Position numbers and translations under genes: made by a program
Notes under the pieces: model-generated
What the model was told of the DNA's origin: nothing
The model's database searches: none
What the model saw: only the letters and a program-made list of their open reading frames with translations
In this document: positions 1 through 4,935 of the stretch, in pieces
How positions within the stretch are numbered: the stretch's first letter is position 1
How the letters are laid out: each line of letters starts with the position of its first letter
Source: Methanobacteriota archaeon
Lineage (GTDB): Archaea; Thermoplasmatota; DTKX01; GCA-020343715
Assembly: GCA_030594725.1 (NCBI GenBank)
Contig: JAUVEQ010000203.1
Span: forward strand, 1-5,703
Reading direction: 5' to 3'
DNA: 5,703 nt

Positions 1-291
1 GGCCCTGATGGCGGTGCCGGGACCCGCCCCGCCGTTCTCGACCCTGGTGATGCCCTTCGGGGTCAGCCCCAGGTAGTCGTTCGGGATCCAAGAGGCCGCC
101 AGCTGGCCAGCGAAGTGGTCCGAGAAGTACGAGAGAACATGATTGTCCACCTCGCTCAGGTCCAAGTTCGGGTAGTCCTCGAGGGATTCCAGGACGGCCT
201 CGGCGACCATCTCCTCGATGTTCTCTCGGCGAGGTTTCTCGTAACGTGATATCCCGCCTCCAACAACAGCAACCTTTTTCACCATTCGCAT
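1..291 (-). CDS. Thiolase-superfamily protein (SCP2/archaeal type), N-terminal part, lacks the usual nucleophilic Cys
   Basis: This is a partial gene: 97 codons are present and the C-terminal three quarters lie beyond the left edge. The protein begins MRMVKKVAVVGGGISRYEKP, the N-terminal beta strand and glycine turn typical of archaeal and SCP2-type thiolases. An Asp/Glu-rich helix follows at about residues 23-40, then GLTPKGITRVENGGAGPG at residues 75-92. In family members the segment after RVEN normally carries the acyl-accepting cysteine (pattern RVENACATGG), but here that position is Gly88. This copy may therefore be a non-canonical thiolase-fold enzyme, such as an aldolase-like or scaffold paralogue, rather than a true acetyl-CoA C-acyltransferase. 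ATG at 289-291 is preferred over ATG at 283-285 because a GGTG at about 296-299 puts the Shine-Dalgarno register within one base of the other genes. The fold assignment is fairly sure; the reaction is not. Confidence 0.8.
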   Translation of the reverse strand, partial: MRMVKKVAVVGGGISRYEKPRRENIEEMVAEAVLESLEDYPNLDLSEVDNHVLSYFSDHFAGQLAASWIPNDYLGLTPKGITRVENGGAGPGTAIRA

Positions 292-502
292 CAACCACCG
301 ACCGGAGAAAATTTCCGGGGTTCCTGTAAGGGGCTGACGGTAAAGAAGGGTTTCGCAATCCGCCGCAGGGACCTGGTCCAGAAACGGCCAGAACCTCGGC
401 GGTTGCCGAAGACGGGTTCCGACGTTCGCCTCCATGGCCGGGTCATCTCGGCGGAGACCCTCACCCCCACTATTCCCTTCTCCTGAGAACTGGACGGCAA
501 CC

Positions 503-510
503 TATAATAT
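503..510 (+). promoter_or_regulatory. TATA box for small exported protein gene
   Basis: TATAATAT lies in otherwise GC-rich DNA. With the usual archaeal distance, transcription would begin near 530-535, giving a leader of about 10 nt that just includes the GGTGA ribosome-binding site at 535-539. The element TCGTTT at 518-523 sits 15 bp after the box start, the same place as related hexamers in the other promoters here. The reverse complement ATATTATA could also serve the minus strand. Confidence 0.6.
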
Positions 511-534
511 CTCAAGCTCGTTTGTTAGGGACCG

Positions 535-539
535 GGTGA
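535..539 (+). promoter_or_regulatory. Ribosome binding site deciding the GTG start at 544
   Basis: GGTGA matches positions 4-8 of the archaeal Shine-Dalgarno consensus GGAGGTGATC. It places the GTG at 544 in the same register as the GGAGG-plus-7 sites of the other genes. The apparent ATG at 542-544 cannot be the start because the next codon is TGA (ATGTGA), so GTG is the only sensible choice. Confidence 0.6.
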
Positions 540-543
540 CAAT

Positions 544-894
544 GTGAGAGCAAAGGTGGATAAGAGATTCCTATTGATTCTTTTCGGTCTCTTCCTGGCC
601 ATCGGTTTCGTCGTACCAGCATCGGTCCTTGGAGCCGGCGATGATTGCCCACCCCCGACCGAGGGGCCGCCGAACGATCCCGCGATCGACGATCCGAGCT
701 CCGGTGACGATCCGACCGGTACCGACGGTACCGACACGACCAGCGATGAGGGCGAGACCTCCGACGACGGCCTGTTCGGGTCCCTCGGCGGAGCCTCCTC
801 GAGCCAGCTGACCATAGGCATCATGGTGATCGCCGGCGTCATCGTGGGCGTGGTGTACCTGGTGATGGTCGGGCGCATGGGCGATGAAGAGTGA
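544..894 (+). CDS. Small exported or membrane-anchored protein of unknown function
   Basis: I do not recognise this 116-residue protein. Residues 1-8 are basic (MRAKVDKR), 9-24 form a hydrophobic core, and PASVLGA at 25-31 resembles a signal-peptidase site, so the N-terminus is probably a signal peptide or a first membrane helix. Residues 33-75 are low-complexity and acidic, rich in Asp, Thr, Ser, Pro and Gly, with a GTDGTD microrepeat at 59-64 and one cysteine at 35. Residues 88-109 form a second strongly hydrophobic helix, followed by a short charged tail RMGDEE. The likely topology is a short acidic extracellular segment held by a C-terminal helix. The signal, linker, helix order resembles small archaeal surface proteins, but no family motif is visible. 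It has its own TATA box and ribosome-binding site. It converges on the acyl-CoA synthetase gene with a 50-bp gap (895-944) that shows no clear terminator. Confidence 0.75.
   Translation: MRAKVDKRFLLILFGLFLAIGFVVPASVLGAGDDCPPPTEGPPNDPAIDDPSSGDDPTGTDGTDTTSDEGETSDDGLFGSLGGASSSQLTIGIMVIAGVIVGVVYLVMVGRMGDEE
718..735 (+). repeat. Two tandem copies of a 9-bp in-frame unit
   Basis: GGTACCGAC occurs twice back to back (718-726, 727-735), in frame, encoding Gly-Thr-Asp twice within the acidic linker of the small exported protein. It looks like replication slippage in a low-complexity linker, whose length may vary between strains. Confidence 0.85.
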
Positions 895-944
895 GCACTG
901 GCTCGGTAGACCCATACCTTTTCACAGGGAGAGCGGAACGCATC

Positions 945-2885
945 TCATCTAGAGTGGGCTATGCCCTCGATGGCGTCGGGATTCTCTATGGACGACAGGT
1001 CCCCAAGGTCCGTCTCGCCCAGGTAGCGCTTCTTTATGACCCGACGGACTATCTTGGCGCTCCGGGTCTTTGGCAGGTCGTCGACGAAGCGCACGTCCTC
1101 GGGCCTGTCCACCTTCCCTAGCACGGCTCCCACCTGCTCACGCAGGGCGGACCGCAGCTCCTCGGATGGCTCGTGACCGGGCTTGAGGACCACGAAGGCC
1201 ATGATGCCCTCGCCCTTGATCTCGTGGGGCACCCCGATCGCCGCCGCTTCTCGGACTGCCTCGTGGTCGATGAGGGCGGACTCGATCTCGGCGGGCCCGA
1301 TGCGACGGCCAGCGACCTTGATGGTGTCGTCGGCCCGGCCCCGCAGGTACCAGAACCCATCCTCGTCCACGTGGGCCCAGTCGCCGTGGTCCCAGATATC
1401 CTTCCATGTGCTCCAGTATGCCTCGATGTAGCGCTCGGGATCGCCCCAGAGGCCACGGGTCATCGAGGGCGTGGGCTTCGTGGCCACCAGGTAGCCCACC
1501 TCGCCCGTGCCCCTCAGGGAGTGCCCCTCCTCGTCCCAGACATCCATGGACATGCCAATGCCGGGGCCACGGAGGGTGTTGGGCTTGAGCACGTTGATCG
1601 GCAGGGGAGCCAGGAAGCAACCGATGATGTCCGTTCCCCCGGAGATGTTGATGATCGGGCAGCGGCTCCCTCCCACGTTCTCGAAGAACCATGTCCAGGA
1701 GTCCGTGTCCCACGCCTCGCCCGTGGAACCCAGGATGCGCAATGACGACAGGTCGTGCTTCTCCACCTCCTCCTTGCCGAAGCCCATCAGCATGCGGATG
1801 GCGGTGGGGGATATCCCGAAGATGGTCACCCCGTGGCGGTCGATCATCTTCCAGAGGCGGTCGTTACCCGGGTAGTTCAGCGCGCCCTCGTAGATGAATA
1901 TGGGACAGCCGTGATGGAGGGAGCCGATGATCATCCATGGCCCCATCATCCATCCGATGTCAGACAGCCAGAAGAACAGGTCGGTCTTCTTCACGTCGAA
2001 GAAGTAACCCACCTCCTTTGCCACCTGGACTAGGGTGCCAGCATGGGTGTGCACCGTGCCCTTGGGCATGCCAGTGGTACCCGAGGTGTAGATGATGAGG
2101 GCCGGGTCCTCCGAGTCCATGACCTCCGTGGGAGCCTTGGTGCCCATCTGGAGGAGGTCGTCCCACCAGACGTCCTTCTCCATGTTCCAGGGGACCTCGT
2201 TCCCGGCCCGCTTGACCACCACGGTGTACCTCACCGAGGGTGAGTCGGCCACCGCCTTGTCGGCGTTGGGCTTGATGGAGATGGGCTTGCCCCTCCTCGA
2301 CGAGCCGTCGGCGGTGAAGAGCAACTTGGCCTCTGCGTTCTGCAACCGCTGGGCCACGGCGGGTGGCGCGTAACCGGAGAAGATGGGGATGCATATCGCC
2401 CCGATCTTGAGGCATGCCAGCAACTGAACGACCGTCTCGGGGACCATGGGCATGTAGAGGCCGATGGTATCGCCCTTGCCGATGCCCAGTTGGCGGAGGC
2501 CGCTGGCGCACCGGGAAACCTGCTCGTAGAGCTCCAGGTACGTGAGCATCCTGGTCTCCCCGTCCTCCCCCTCCCAGACGACGGCGAGGTTCCCAGAATC
2601 GGCCCCCATCGCATGGCGGTCCAGGATGTTGTGGACTATGTTCAGCTTGCCACCCACGTACCACTGGGTCCAGGGAATGCCCCTGGAGGTGTCCTTGACC
2701 GTGTGGTAGGGCTCGAACCACTCGATGCCCAGGTGCTTGGTGACCTCGTCCCAGAACCACTCGTCGTCCCGGGACGTCCGTTTGATCAGTTCGTCGTAGT
2801 CCGGGATGCCGTACACCCGCATGAAATCGGTGATGCGGGCATGCTCGATCATCTCCTCGCTGGGTCGATAGACGATGTTCTCCAA
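945..2885 (-). CDS. AMP-forming acyl-CoA synthetase (short-chain acid or ketoacid CoA ligase)
   Basis: This is a complete 646-residue member of the ANL adenylating superfamily, close to the length of acetyl-CoA synthetases. It converts a carboxylate, ATP and CoA to acyl-CoA, AMP and PPi, presumably in the cytoplasm. An acetyl-CoA-synthetase-like N-terminal region contains WYVGGKLNIVHNILDRH at 75-91. The ATP loop YTSGTTGMPKG is at 266-276, SGGTD at 415-419, the ribose-binding Asp in HGDWA at 500-504, and the hinge motif RGRADDTIKVAGRRIG at 515-530. The C-terminal catalytic lysine is K611 in PKTRSAKIVRR. The acetate-type WWQTETG motif is replaced by NISGGTDIIGCF (413-424), which is closer to acetoacetyl-CoA or medium-chain ligases, so acetate is probably not the main substrate; the true substrate is open. 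The start is TTG at 2883-2885, supported by AAGGAGGA seven bases upstream. It diverges from the NikR-like gene. Confidence 0.93.
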   Translation of the reverse strand: MENIVYRPSEEMIEHARITDFMRVYGIPDYDELIKRTSRDDEWFWDEVTKHLGIEWFEPYHTVKDTSRGIPWTQWYVGGKLNIVHNILDRHAMGADSGNLAVVWEGEDGETRMLTYLELYEQVSRCASGLRQLGIGKGDTIGLYMPMVPETVVQLLACLKIGAICIPIFSGYAPPAVAQRLQNAEAKLLFTADGSSRRGKPISIKPNADKAVADSPSVRYTVVVKRAGNEVPWNMEKDVWWDDLLQMGTKAPTEVMDSEDPALIIYTSGTTGMPKGTVHTHAGTLVQVAKEVGYFFDVKKTDLFFWLSDIGWMMGPWMIIGSLHHGCPIFIYEGALNYPGNDRLWKMIDRHGVTIFGISPTAIRMLMGFGKEEVEKHDLSSLRILGSTGEAWDTDSWTWFFENVGGSRCPIINISGGTDIIGCFLAPLPINVLKPNTLRGPGIGMSMDVWDEEGHSLRGTGEVGYLVATKPTPSMTRGLWGDPERYIEAYWSTWKDIWDHGDWAHVDEDGFWYLRGRADDTIKVAGRRIGPAEIESALIDHEAVREAAAIGVPHEIKGEGIMAFVVLKPGHEPSEELRSALREQVGAVLGKVDRPEDVRFVDDLPKTRSAKIVRRVIKKRYLGETDLGDLSSIENPDAIEGIAHSR

Positions 2886-2891
2886 AGCAGG

Positions 2892-2899
2892 TCCTCCTT
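2892..2899 (-). promoter_or_regulatory. Strong ribosome binding site deciding the TTG start at 2885
   Basis: On the minus strand AAGGAGGA is followed, seven bases after its GGAGG core, by TTG. The spacing equals that of the NikR-like gene and the acyl-CoA dehydrogenase, which supports the rare TTG start. Confidence 0.75.
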
Positions 2900-2924
2900 C
2901 CCCTTGACAATACCCCCGAGGAGG

Positions 2925-2953
2925 TCGACCCCGGGGTCGTAAGAATCGACCCC
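2925..2953. repeat. Triple CGACCCC element: 14-bp palindrome plus a further direct copy
   Basis: TCGACCCC occurs at 2925-2932 and again at 2946-2953, 21 bp apart (about two helical turns). The inverted copy GGGGTCG lies at 2933-2939. Together they form a perfect 14-bp palindrome at 2926-2939 and a second inverted pair (2933-2939 with 2947-2953) around a 7-base spacer. The element covers the predicted transcription start of the acyl-CoA synthetase, where an archaeal repressor would act. As RNA it could also fold as a 7-bp GC-rich hairpin in the leader. Confidence 0.7.
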
Positions 2954-2957
2954 GCTC

Positions 2958-2965
2958 CTTTTAAT
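2958..2965 (-). promoter_or_regulatory. TATA-like box for acyl-CoA synthetase gene
   Basis: On the minus strand the box reads ATTAAAAG, preceded by a purine-rich CAAAGG that could serve as the TFB element. The predicted start near 2935 would give a leader of about 50 nt. The hexamer TCGATT follows 16 bp after the box start. A second A/T-rich site on this strand, GTTATTAAC (3017-3025), is a possible alternative that would give a leader of about 110 nt. Confidence 0.45.
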
Positions 2966-3012
2966 CCTTTGGAAGGTCCCGCCCATGGGACGGAGGGCCG
3001 ACATCATGGGGC

Positions 3013-3069
3013 ATCGGTTAATAACTTCTCCATGCTCCACTCAAATAAGTTTAATAACGCCGAACCGAT
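3013..3069. repeat. Inverted repeat bracketing the NikR-like gene promoter
   Basis: ATCGGTT at 3013-3019 and its exact reverse complement AACCGAT at 3063-3069 enclose the TATA box, with arm starts 50 bp apart. Within the same segment TTAATAAC occurs twice (3018-3025, 3051-3058), 33 bp apart. Seven-base arms at this distance can arise by chance, so operator function is only a suggestion. Confidence 0.35.
3050..3057 (+). promoter_or_regulatory. TATA box for NikR-like gene
   Basis: TTTAATAA lies in an A/T-rich patch of an otherwise GC-rich region. The predicted transcription start is near 3080, giving a leader of about 20 nt that contains the GGAGG site at 3091-3095. CCGATT at 3065-3070 lies 15 bp after the box start. 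Confidence 0.6.
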
Positions 3070-3090
3070 TGGGTCACCCGTCCGTGGGCC

Positions 3091-3095
3091 GGAGG
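3091..3095 (+). promoter_or_regulatory. Ribosome binding site of NikR-like gene
   Basis: A perfect GGAGG lies seven bases before the ATG at 3103, fixing the start of the regulator. Confidence 0.75.
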
Positions 3096-3102
3096 AACGT
3101 GC

Positions 3103-3534
3103 ATGACCAGGAAGGGTAAGGACACCGAGATCATTTCCATAAGTCTACCCGAGAGCACAGCTAGGGAGGTGGACAGGCTGGTGGATGAGATGGGCTACCC
3201 CAGCAGGTCCGAGCTGGTGAGGGACGCCGTCCGGGGTCTGATAAAGGAGCGCCTGGAGCTGGCCCAGCTCGAGGGTCCCATCGACGGGGTCATGATCCTC
3301 CTCTACGACAACAAGGCCGCCCGCGAGGTGTCCGACATCCGCCATTCCAGCATGCACCTTTTCAAGTCCTTCATGCACACGGACTTCGCCGACCACACGT
3401 GCAGTGTACACGATGGCGCATGCAAGTGTTGCGAGATCCTCCTGTTCTCGGGGGACGCCGAGGCGATACGCGAGGTGCACAACAGGTTCCGGACCACCAA
3501 GCACGTGGAGGAAAGCATGGTCTACCTGGCTTGA
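3103..3534 (+). CDS. nikR: NikR-like ribbon-helix-helix regulator with atypical metal site
   Basis: This 143-residue protein has the NikR architecture. Residues 8-50 are a CopG/MetJ-type ribbon-helix-helix DNA-binding domain (strand IISISLP, then helices, with GYPSRSELVRDAVR at 31-44). Residues 60-143 form an ACT-like metal-sensing domain. NikR proteins normally bind Ni(II) through a pattern His, ten residues, His-x-His, five residues, Cys. Here H81, H92 and C100 fit that spacing exactly, but the second histidine of the HxH pair is D94. After C100 there is an apparent nine-residue insertion (SVHDGACKC) that adds H103, C107 and C109; C110 follows directly. The first DNA-contact position of the strand, Arg in typical NikR, is I10. 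The gene stands alone with its own promoter beside a divergent acyl-CoA synthetase and no nickel gene is nearby, so the metal sensed and the targets may differ. The family call is firm; nickel specificity is not. Confidence 0.88.
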   Translation: MTRKGKDTEIISISLPESTAREVDRLVDEMGYPSRSELVRDAVRGLIKERLELAQLEGPIDGVMILLYDNKAAREVSDIRHSSMHLFKSFMHTDFADHTCSVHDGACKCCEILLFSGDAEAIREVHNRFRTTKHVEESMVYLA

Positions 3535-3550
3535 GCCCCTGTTAGGGGGC
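3535..3550 (+). terminator. Possible transcription terminator hairpin after NikR-like gene
   Basis: CCCCT and AGGGG pair around the loop GTT immediately after the stop codon, with a possible sixth G-C pair across a bulged G. No U-tract follows directly; the nearest T-rich stretch is near 3564-3569. Termination here is therefore a weak prediction. Confidence 0.3.
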
Positions 3551-3614
3551 GTCGAGCCTCCATGTTCTTTCGGACGCCATGTCGTGGTCATCAGATACTG
3601 AACAGGGACCCGTG

Positions 3615-3629
3615 TGGCCGGCAAGGCCA
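3615..3629 (+). repeat. TGGCC/GGCCA inverted repeat upstream of acyl-CoA dehydrogenase promoter
   Basis: TGGCC (3615-3619) and GGCCA (3625-3629) form a perfect inverted repeat with a five-base spacer, about 25 bp before the candidate TATA box. The same pentamer pair recurs in opposite order at 3694-3707 in the leader. Confidence 0.4.
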
Positions 3630-3652
3630 GTTGACGCGGCTTGGCAGAAAGC

Positions 3653-3660
3653 CTTATCTG
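3653..3660 (+). promoter_or_regulatory. Weak TATA-like box for acyl-CoA dehydrogenase gene
   Basis: CTTATCTG is preceded by a purine-rich AGAAAG that could be a TFB element. It is the most A/T-rich spot in the gap. The predicted start is near 3680, with a leader of about 55 nt. CCGTTC at 3669-3674 sits 16 bp after the box start, matching the hexamer position in the other promoters here, which raises confidence in an otherwise poor box. Confidence 0.4.
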
Positions 3661-3666
3661 ACCCGA

Positions 3667-3687
3667 GCCCGTTCTCCCGCCCGTTCT
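3667..3687 (+). repeat. Direct repeat at predicted acyl-CoA dehydrogenase transcription start
   Basis: GCCCGTTCT occurs at 3667-3675 and 3679-3687, 12 bp apart. The copies flank the predicted transcription start, a position suited to a repressor site. Confidence 0.6.
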
Positions 3688-3692
3688 AGCCC

Positions 3693-3708
3693 GGGCCACC
3701 CCTGGCCC
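3693..3708 (+). other. Leader hairpin before acyl-CoA dehydrogenase
   Basis: GGGCCA (3693-3698) and TGGCCC (3703-3708) form a perfect six-base-pair stem with a CCCC loop, 16 bases before the ribosome-binding site. An overlapping palindrome GCCCGGGC spans 3689-3696. It could be an RNA hairpin in the leader or a DNA operator. Confidence 0.45.
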
Positions 3709-3724
3709 AGCTAATGAAGTGTCC

Positions 3725-3730
3725 GGGAGG
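3725..3730 (+). promoter_or_regulatory. Ribosome binding site deciding the GTG start at 3738
   Basis: GGGAGG lies seven bases before GTG at 3738. The upstream in-frame ATG at 3714 has no such site and would itself contain this sequence in its coding region, so GTG is preferred. Confidence 0.7.
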
Positions 3731-3737
3731 CCACACC

Positions 3738-4877
3738 GTGCAATTCGAGCTCACCAAGGAGCAGCTCATGGTCAGGCAGGTCGCGAACGAGTTCGCCCAG
3801 ACCGAGGTCAAGCCCATCGCCACCGAGTACGACGAGGAGGAGAAGTTCATATGGCCCATCGTGAAGAAGATGGCCAAGCTGGGCTTCATGGGCATGTGCG
3901 TGCCCCAGGAGTACGGCGGGGCGGGAGCGGACACCGTCTCCTACGCCATCGTGGTCGAGGAGCTGTCCAGGGTGTGCGGGGGCACGGGCATCACCGTGGC
4001 GGCCCACAACTCCCTGGGCACCGGCCACATCCTCAAGCACGGCACCGAGGAGCAGAAGGAGAAGTACCTGCCCCTCTGCGCCTCGGGGGAGTGGCTCTCC
4101 GCCTGGGGCCTGACGGAGCCCAACGCCGGCTCCGACGCGGGCGCCACGGCGGCCACCGCGGTCCTTGACGGCGACGAGTGGGTCATCAACGGGAACAAGG
4201 TGTTCATAACCAATGGCAGCGTCGCGGGCGTCACCATTGTCATGGCACGCACAGACCCTGGCAAGGGTGTCCACGGCATAAGCGCCTTCATCGTGGAGAA
4301 CGGCACCCCCGGTTACACCTACGGGAAGGACGAGAAGAAGATGGGACTGCGCAGCTCCATCACGTCAGAGCTCTTCTTCGAGGACTGCCGCGTCCCCGAG
4401 GACGCCTTGCTGGGCGAGAGGGGCAAGGGCTTCATCGGCTCCCTCGAGATCCTGGACGAGGGTCGCATCTCCATCGGCGCCATGGCGTTGGGTCTTGCCC
4501 AGGGCTGCTACGACCTGGGCCTACAGTACTCCAAGGAGAGGGAGCAGTTCGGCCGTCCCATCAGCAAGTTCCAGGGCATCCAGTGGATGTTAGCGGACAT
4601 GGCCACCGAGATCATGGCCGCCCGCTGTCTGGTCTACTATTCAGCCGCCCTCGAGGACGCCAAGATGAAGCACAGCCTGGAGTCCGCCATGGCCAAGTTG
4701 TACGCCTCCGAGGTCAGTGCCCACTGCGCGAACAAGGCCCTGCAGATCCACGGCGGCTACGGCTACACCAGGGACTACGACATCGAGCGCCTGCTCAGGG
4801 ATGCGAAGCTGACGGAGATCGGCGAGGGCACCTCGGAGGTCCAGCGCCTTGTCATCGCCCGGGAACTGCTGAAGTAG
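3738..4877 (+). CDS. Acyl-CoA dehydrogenase (FAD-dependent, short/branched-chain type)
   Basis: This 379-residue protein has the usual length of the family. It oxidises an acyl-CoA to the trans-2-enoyl-CoA and normally passes electrons to electron-transfer flavoprotein; no ETF gene is in view. From the GTG start it reads MQFELTKEQLMVRQ, the typical N-terminus. LTEPNAGSDAG (about 125-135) belongs to the flavin and substrate-binding middle domain. REQFGRPI (about 268-275) and IHGGYGYTRDYDIERLLRDAK are in the C-terminal helical domain. IGEGTSEVQRLVIARELL follows, with the catalytic base expected at Glu363 of the EGTSE motif. The conventional Tyr before it (YEGT) is Gly here, a common family variant. 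Chain-length preference cannot be read reliably; short-chain or branched acyl-CoA is the best guess. It lies 203 bp after the NikR-like gene with its own leader repeats, so it is probably transcribed separately. Confidence 0.95.
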   Translation: MQFELTKEQLMVRQVANEFAQTEVKPIATEYDEEEKFIWPIVKKMAKLGFMGMCVPQEYGGAGADTVSYAIVVEELSRVCGGTGITVAAHNSLGTGHILKHGTEEQKEKYLPLCASGEWLSAWGLTEPNAGSDAGATAATAVLDGDEWVINGNKVFITNGSVAGVTIVMARTDPGKGVHGISAFIVENGTPGYTYGKDEKKMGLRSSITSELFFEDCRVPEDALLGERGKGFIGSLEILDEGRISIGAMALGLAQGCYDLGLQYSKEREQFGRPISKFQGIQWMLADMATEIMAARCLVYYSAALEDAKMKHSLESAMAKLYASEVSAHCANKALQIHGGYGYTRDYDIERLLRDAKLTEIGEGTSEVQRLVIARELLK

Positions 4878-4892
4878 GTAGGCAAGCCAGAG

Positions 4893-4926
4893 CAGCCCCC
4901 TCGCCAACGGTCATATCAGCCCCCTC
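4893..4926 (+). repeat. Direct repeat upstream of the malic enzyme TATA box
   Basis: CAGCCCCCTC occurs exactly at 4893-4902 and 4917-4926, 24 bp apart. The second copy abuts the TATA box, where an activator or a TFB element would lie. A 10-base exact repeat in a gap of 116 bp is unlikely by chance. Confidence 0.6.
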
Positions 4927-4927
4927 C

Positions 4928-4935
4928 ATTAAATA
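4928..4935 (+). promoter_or_regulatory. TATA box for malic enzyme gene
   Basis: ATTAAATA lies in GC-rich surroundings. The predicted start is near 4957, with a leader of about 37 nt. The perfect 10-bp palindrome GAATCGATTC follows at 4941-4950; its TCGATT part starts 16 bp after the box start. Confidence 0.6.

Larger units (their letters stand above)
292..543. other. Divergent intergenic region between thiolase-like gene and small exported protein
   Basis: No convincing gene was found here. It holds the TATA box at 503-510, which reads as a TATA-like box on both strands. It also holds a perfect 11-bp palindrome GGACCTGGTCC at 369-379, lying between the arms CCGCCG (360-365) and CGGCGG (397-402). 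An A/T-rich AAATTTTC-like stretch on the minus strand at 307-314 could be a TATA box for a nearly leaderless thiolase transcript. A minus-strand open frame across 291-515 ends in a TGATG overlap with the thiolase start and is treated as a finding, not a gene. Confidence 0.5.

Noticed and set aside
320..440. Possible tRNA or structured RNA (GGTTTCGCAATCC and GGTTCC-like stretches)
   Set aside because: No acceptor stem, anticodon arm or properly spaced T-loop could be built around these stretches.
525..915. Two minus-strand open frames opposite the small exported protein
   Set aside because: The plus frame has a TATA box, a ribosome-binding site in register, a signal-like segment and a membrane helix; the antisense frames have none of these.
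891..1121. Plus-strand open frame of 76 codons starting at GTG 891 in a GTGA overlap with the small protein stop
   Set aside because: The overlap resembles coupling, but nearly all of the frame is antisense to the well-supported acyl-CoA synthetase and it has no motif.
1173..1745. Long plus-strand open frame opposite the acyl-CoA synthetase
   Set aside because: It is the complement of a strongly conserved coding region in GC-rich DNA; the translation is Gly/Val/Asp/His-rich without domain features.
1960..2910. Minus-strand 316-codon open frame overlapping the acyl-CoA synthetase in another frame
   Set aside because: Its Arg/Gly/His/Pro-rich translation is typical of a frame shadow; the synthetase frame carries every family motif.
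3145..3699. Minus-strand 184-codon frame opposite the NikR-like gene
   Set aside because: It is antisense to a clear regulator gene and has no recognisable domain; its extension into the gap has no ribosome-binding site.
3714..3737. Eight-codon N-terminal extension of the acyl-CoA dehydrogenase from ATG 3714
   Set aside because: Its translation MKCPGGHT is unlike family N-termini, and GGGAGG at 3725-3730 points to GTG 3738.
3711..4274. Minus-strand 187-codon frame opposite the acyl-CoA dehydrogenase
   Set aside because: It is a shadow of a conserved gene, with low-complexity His/Gly/Leu/Val composition.
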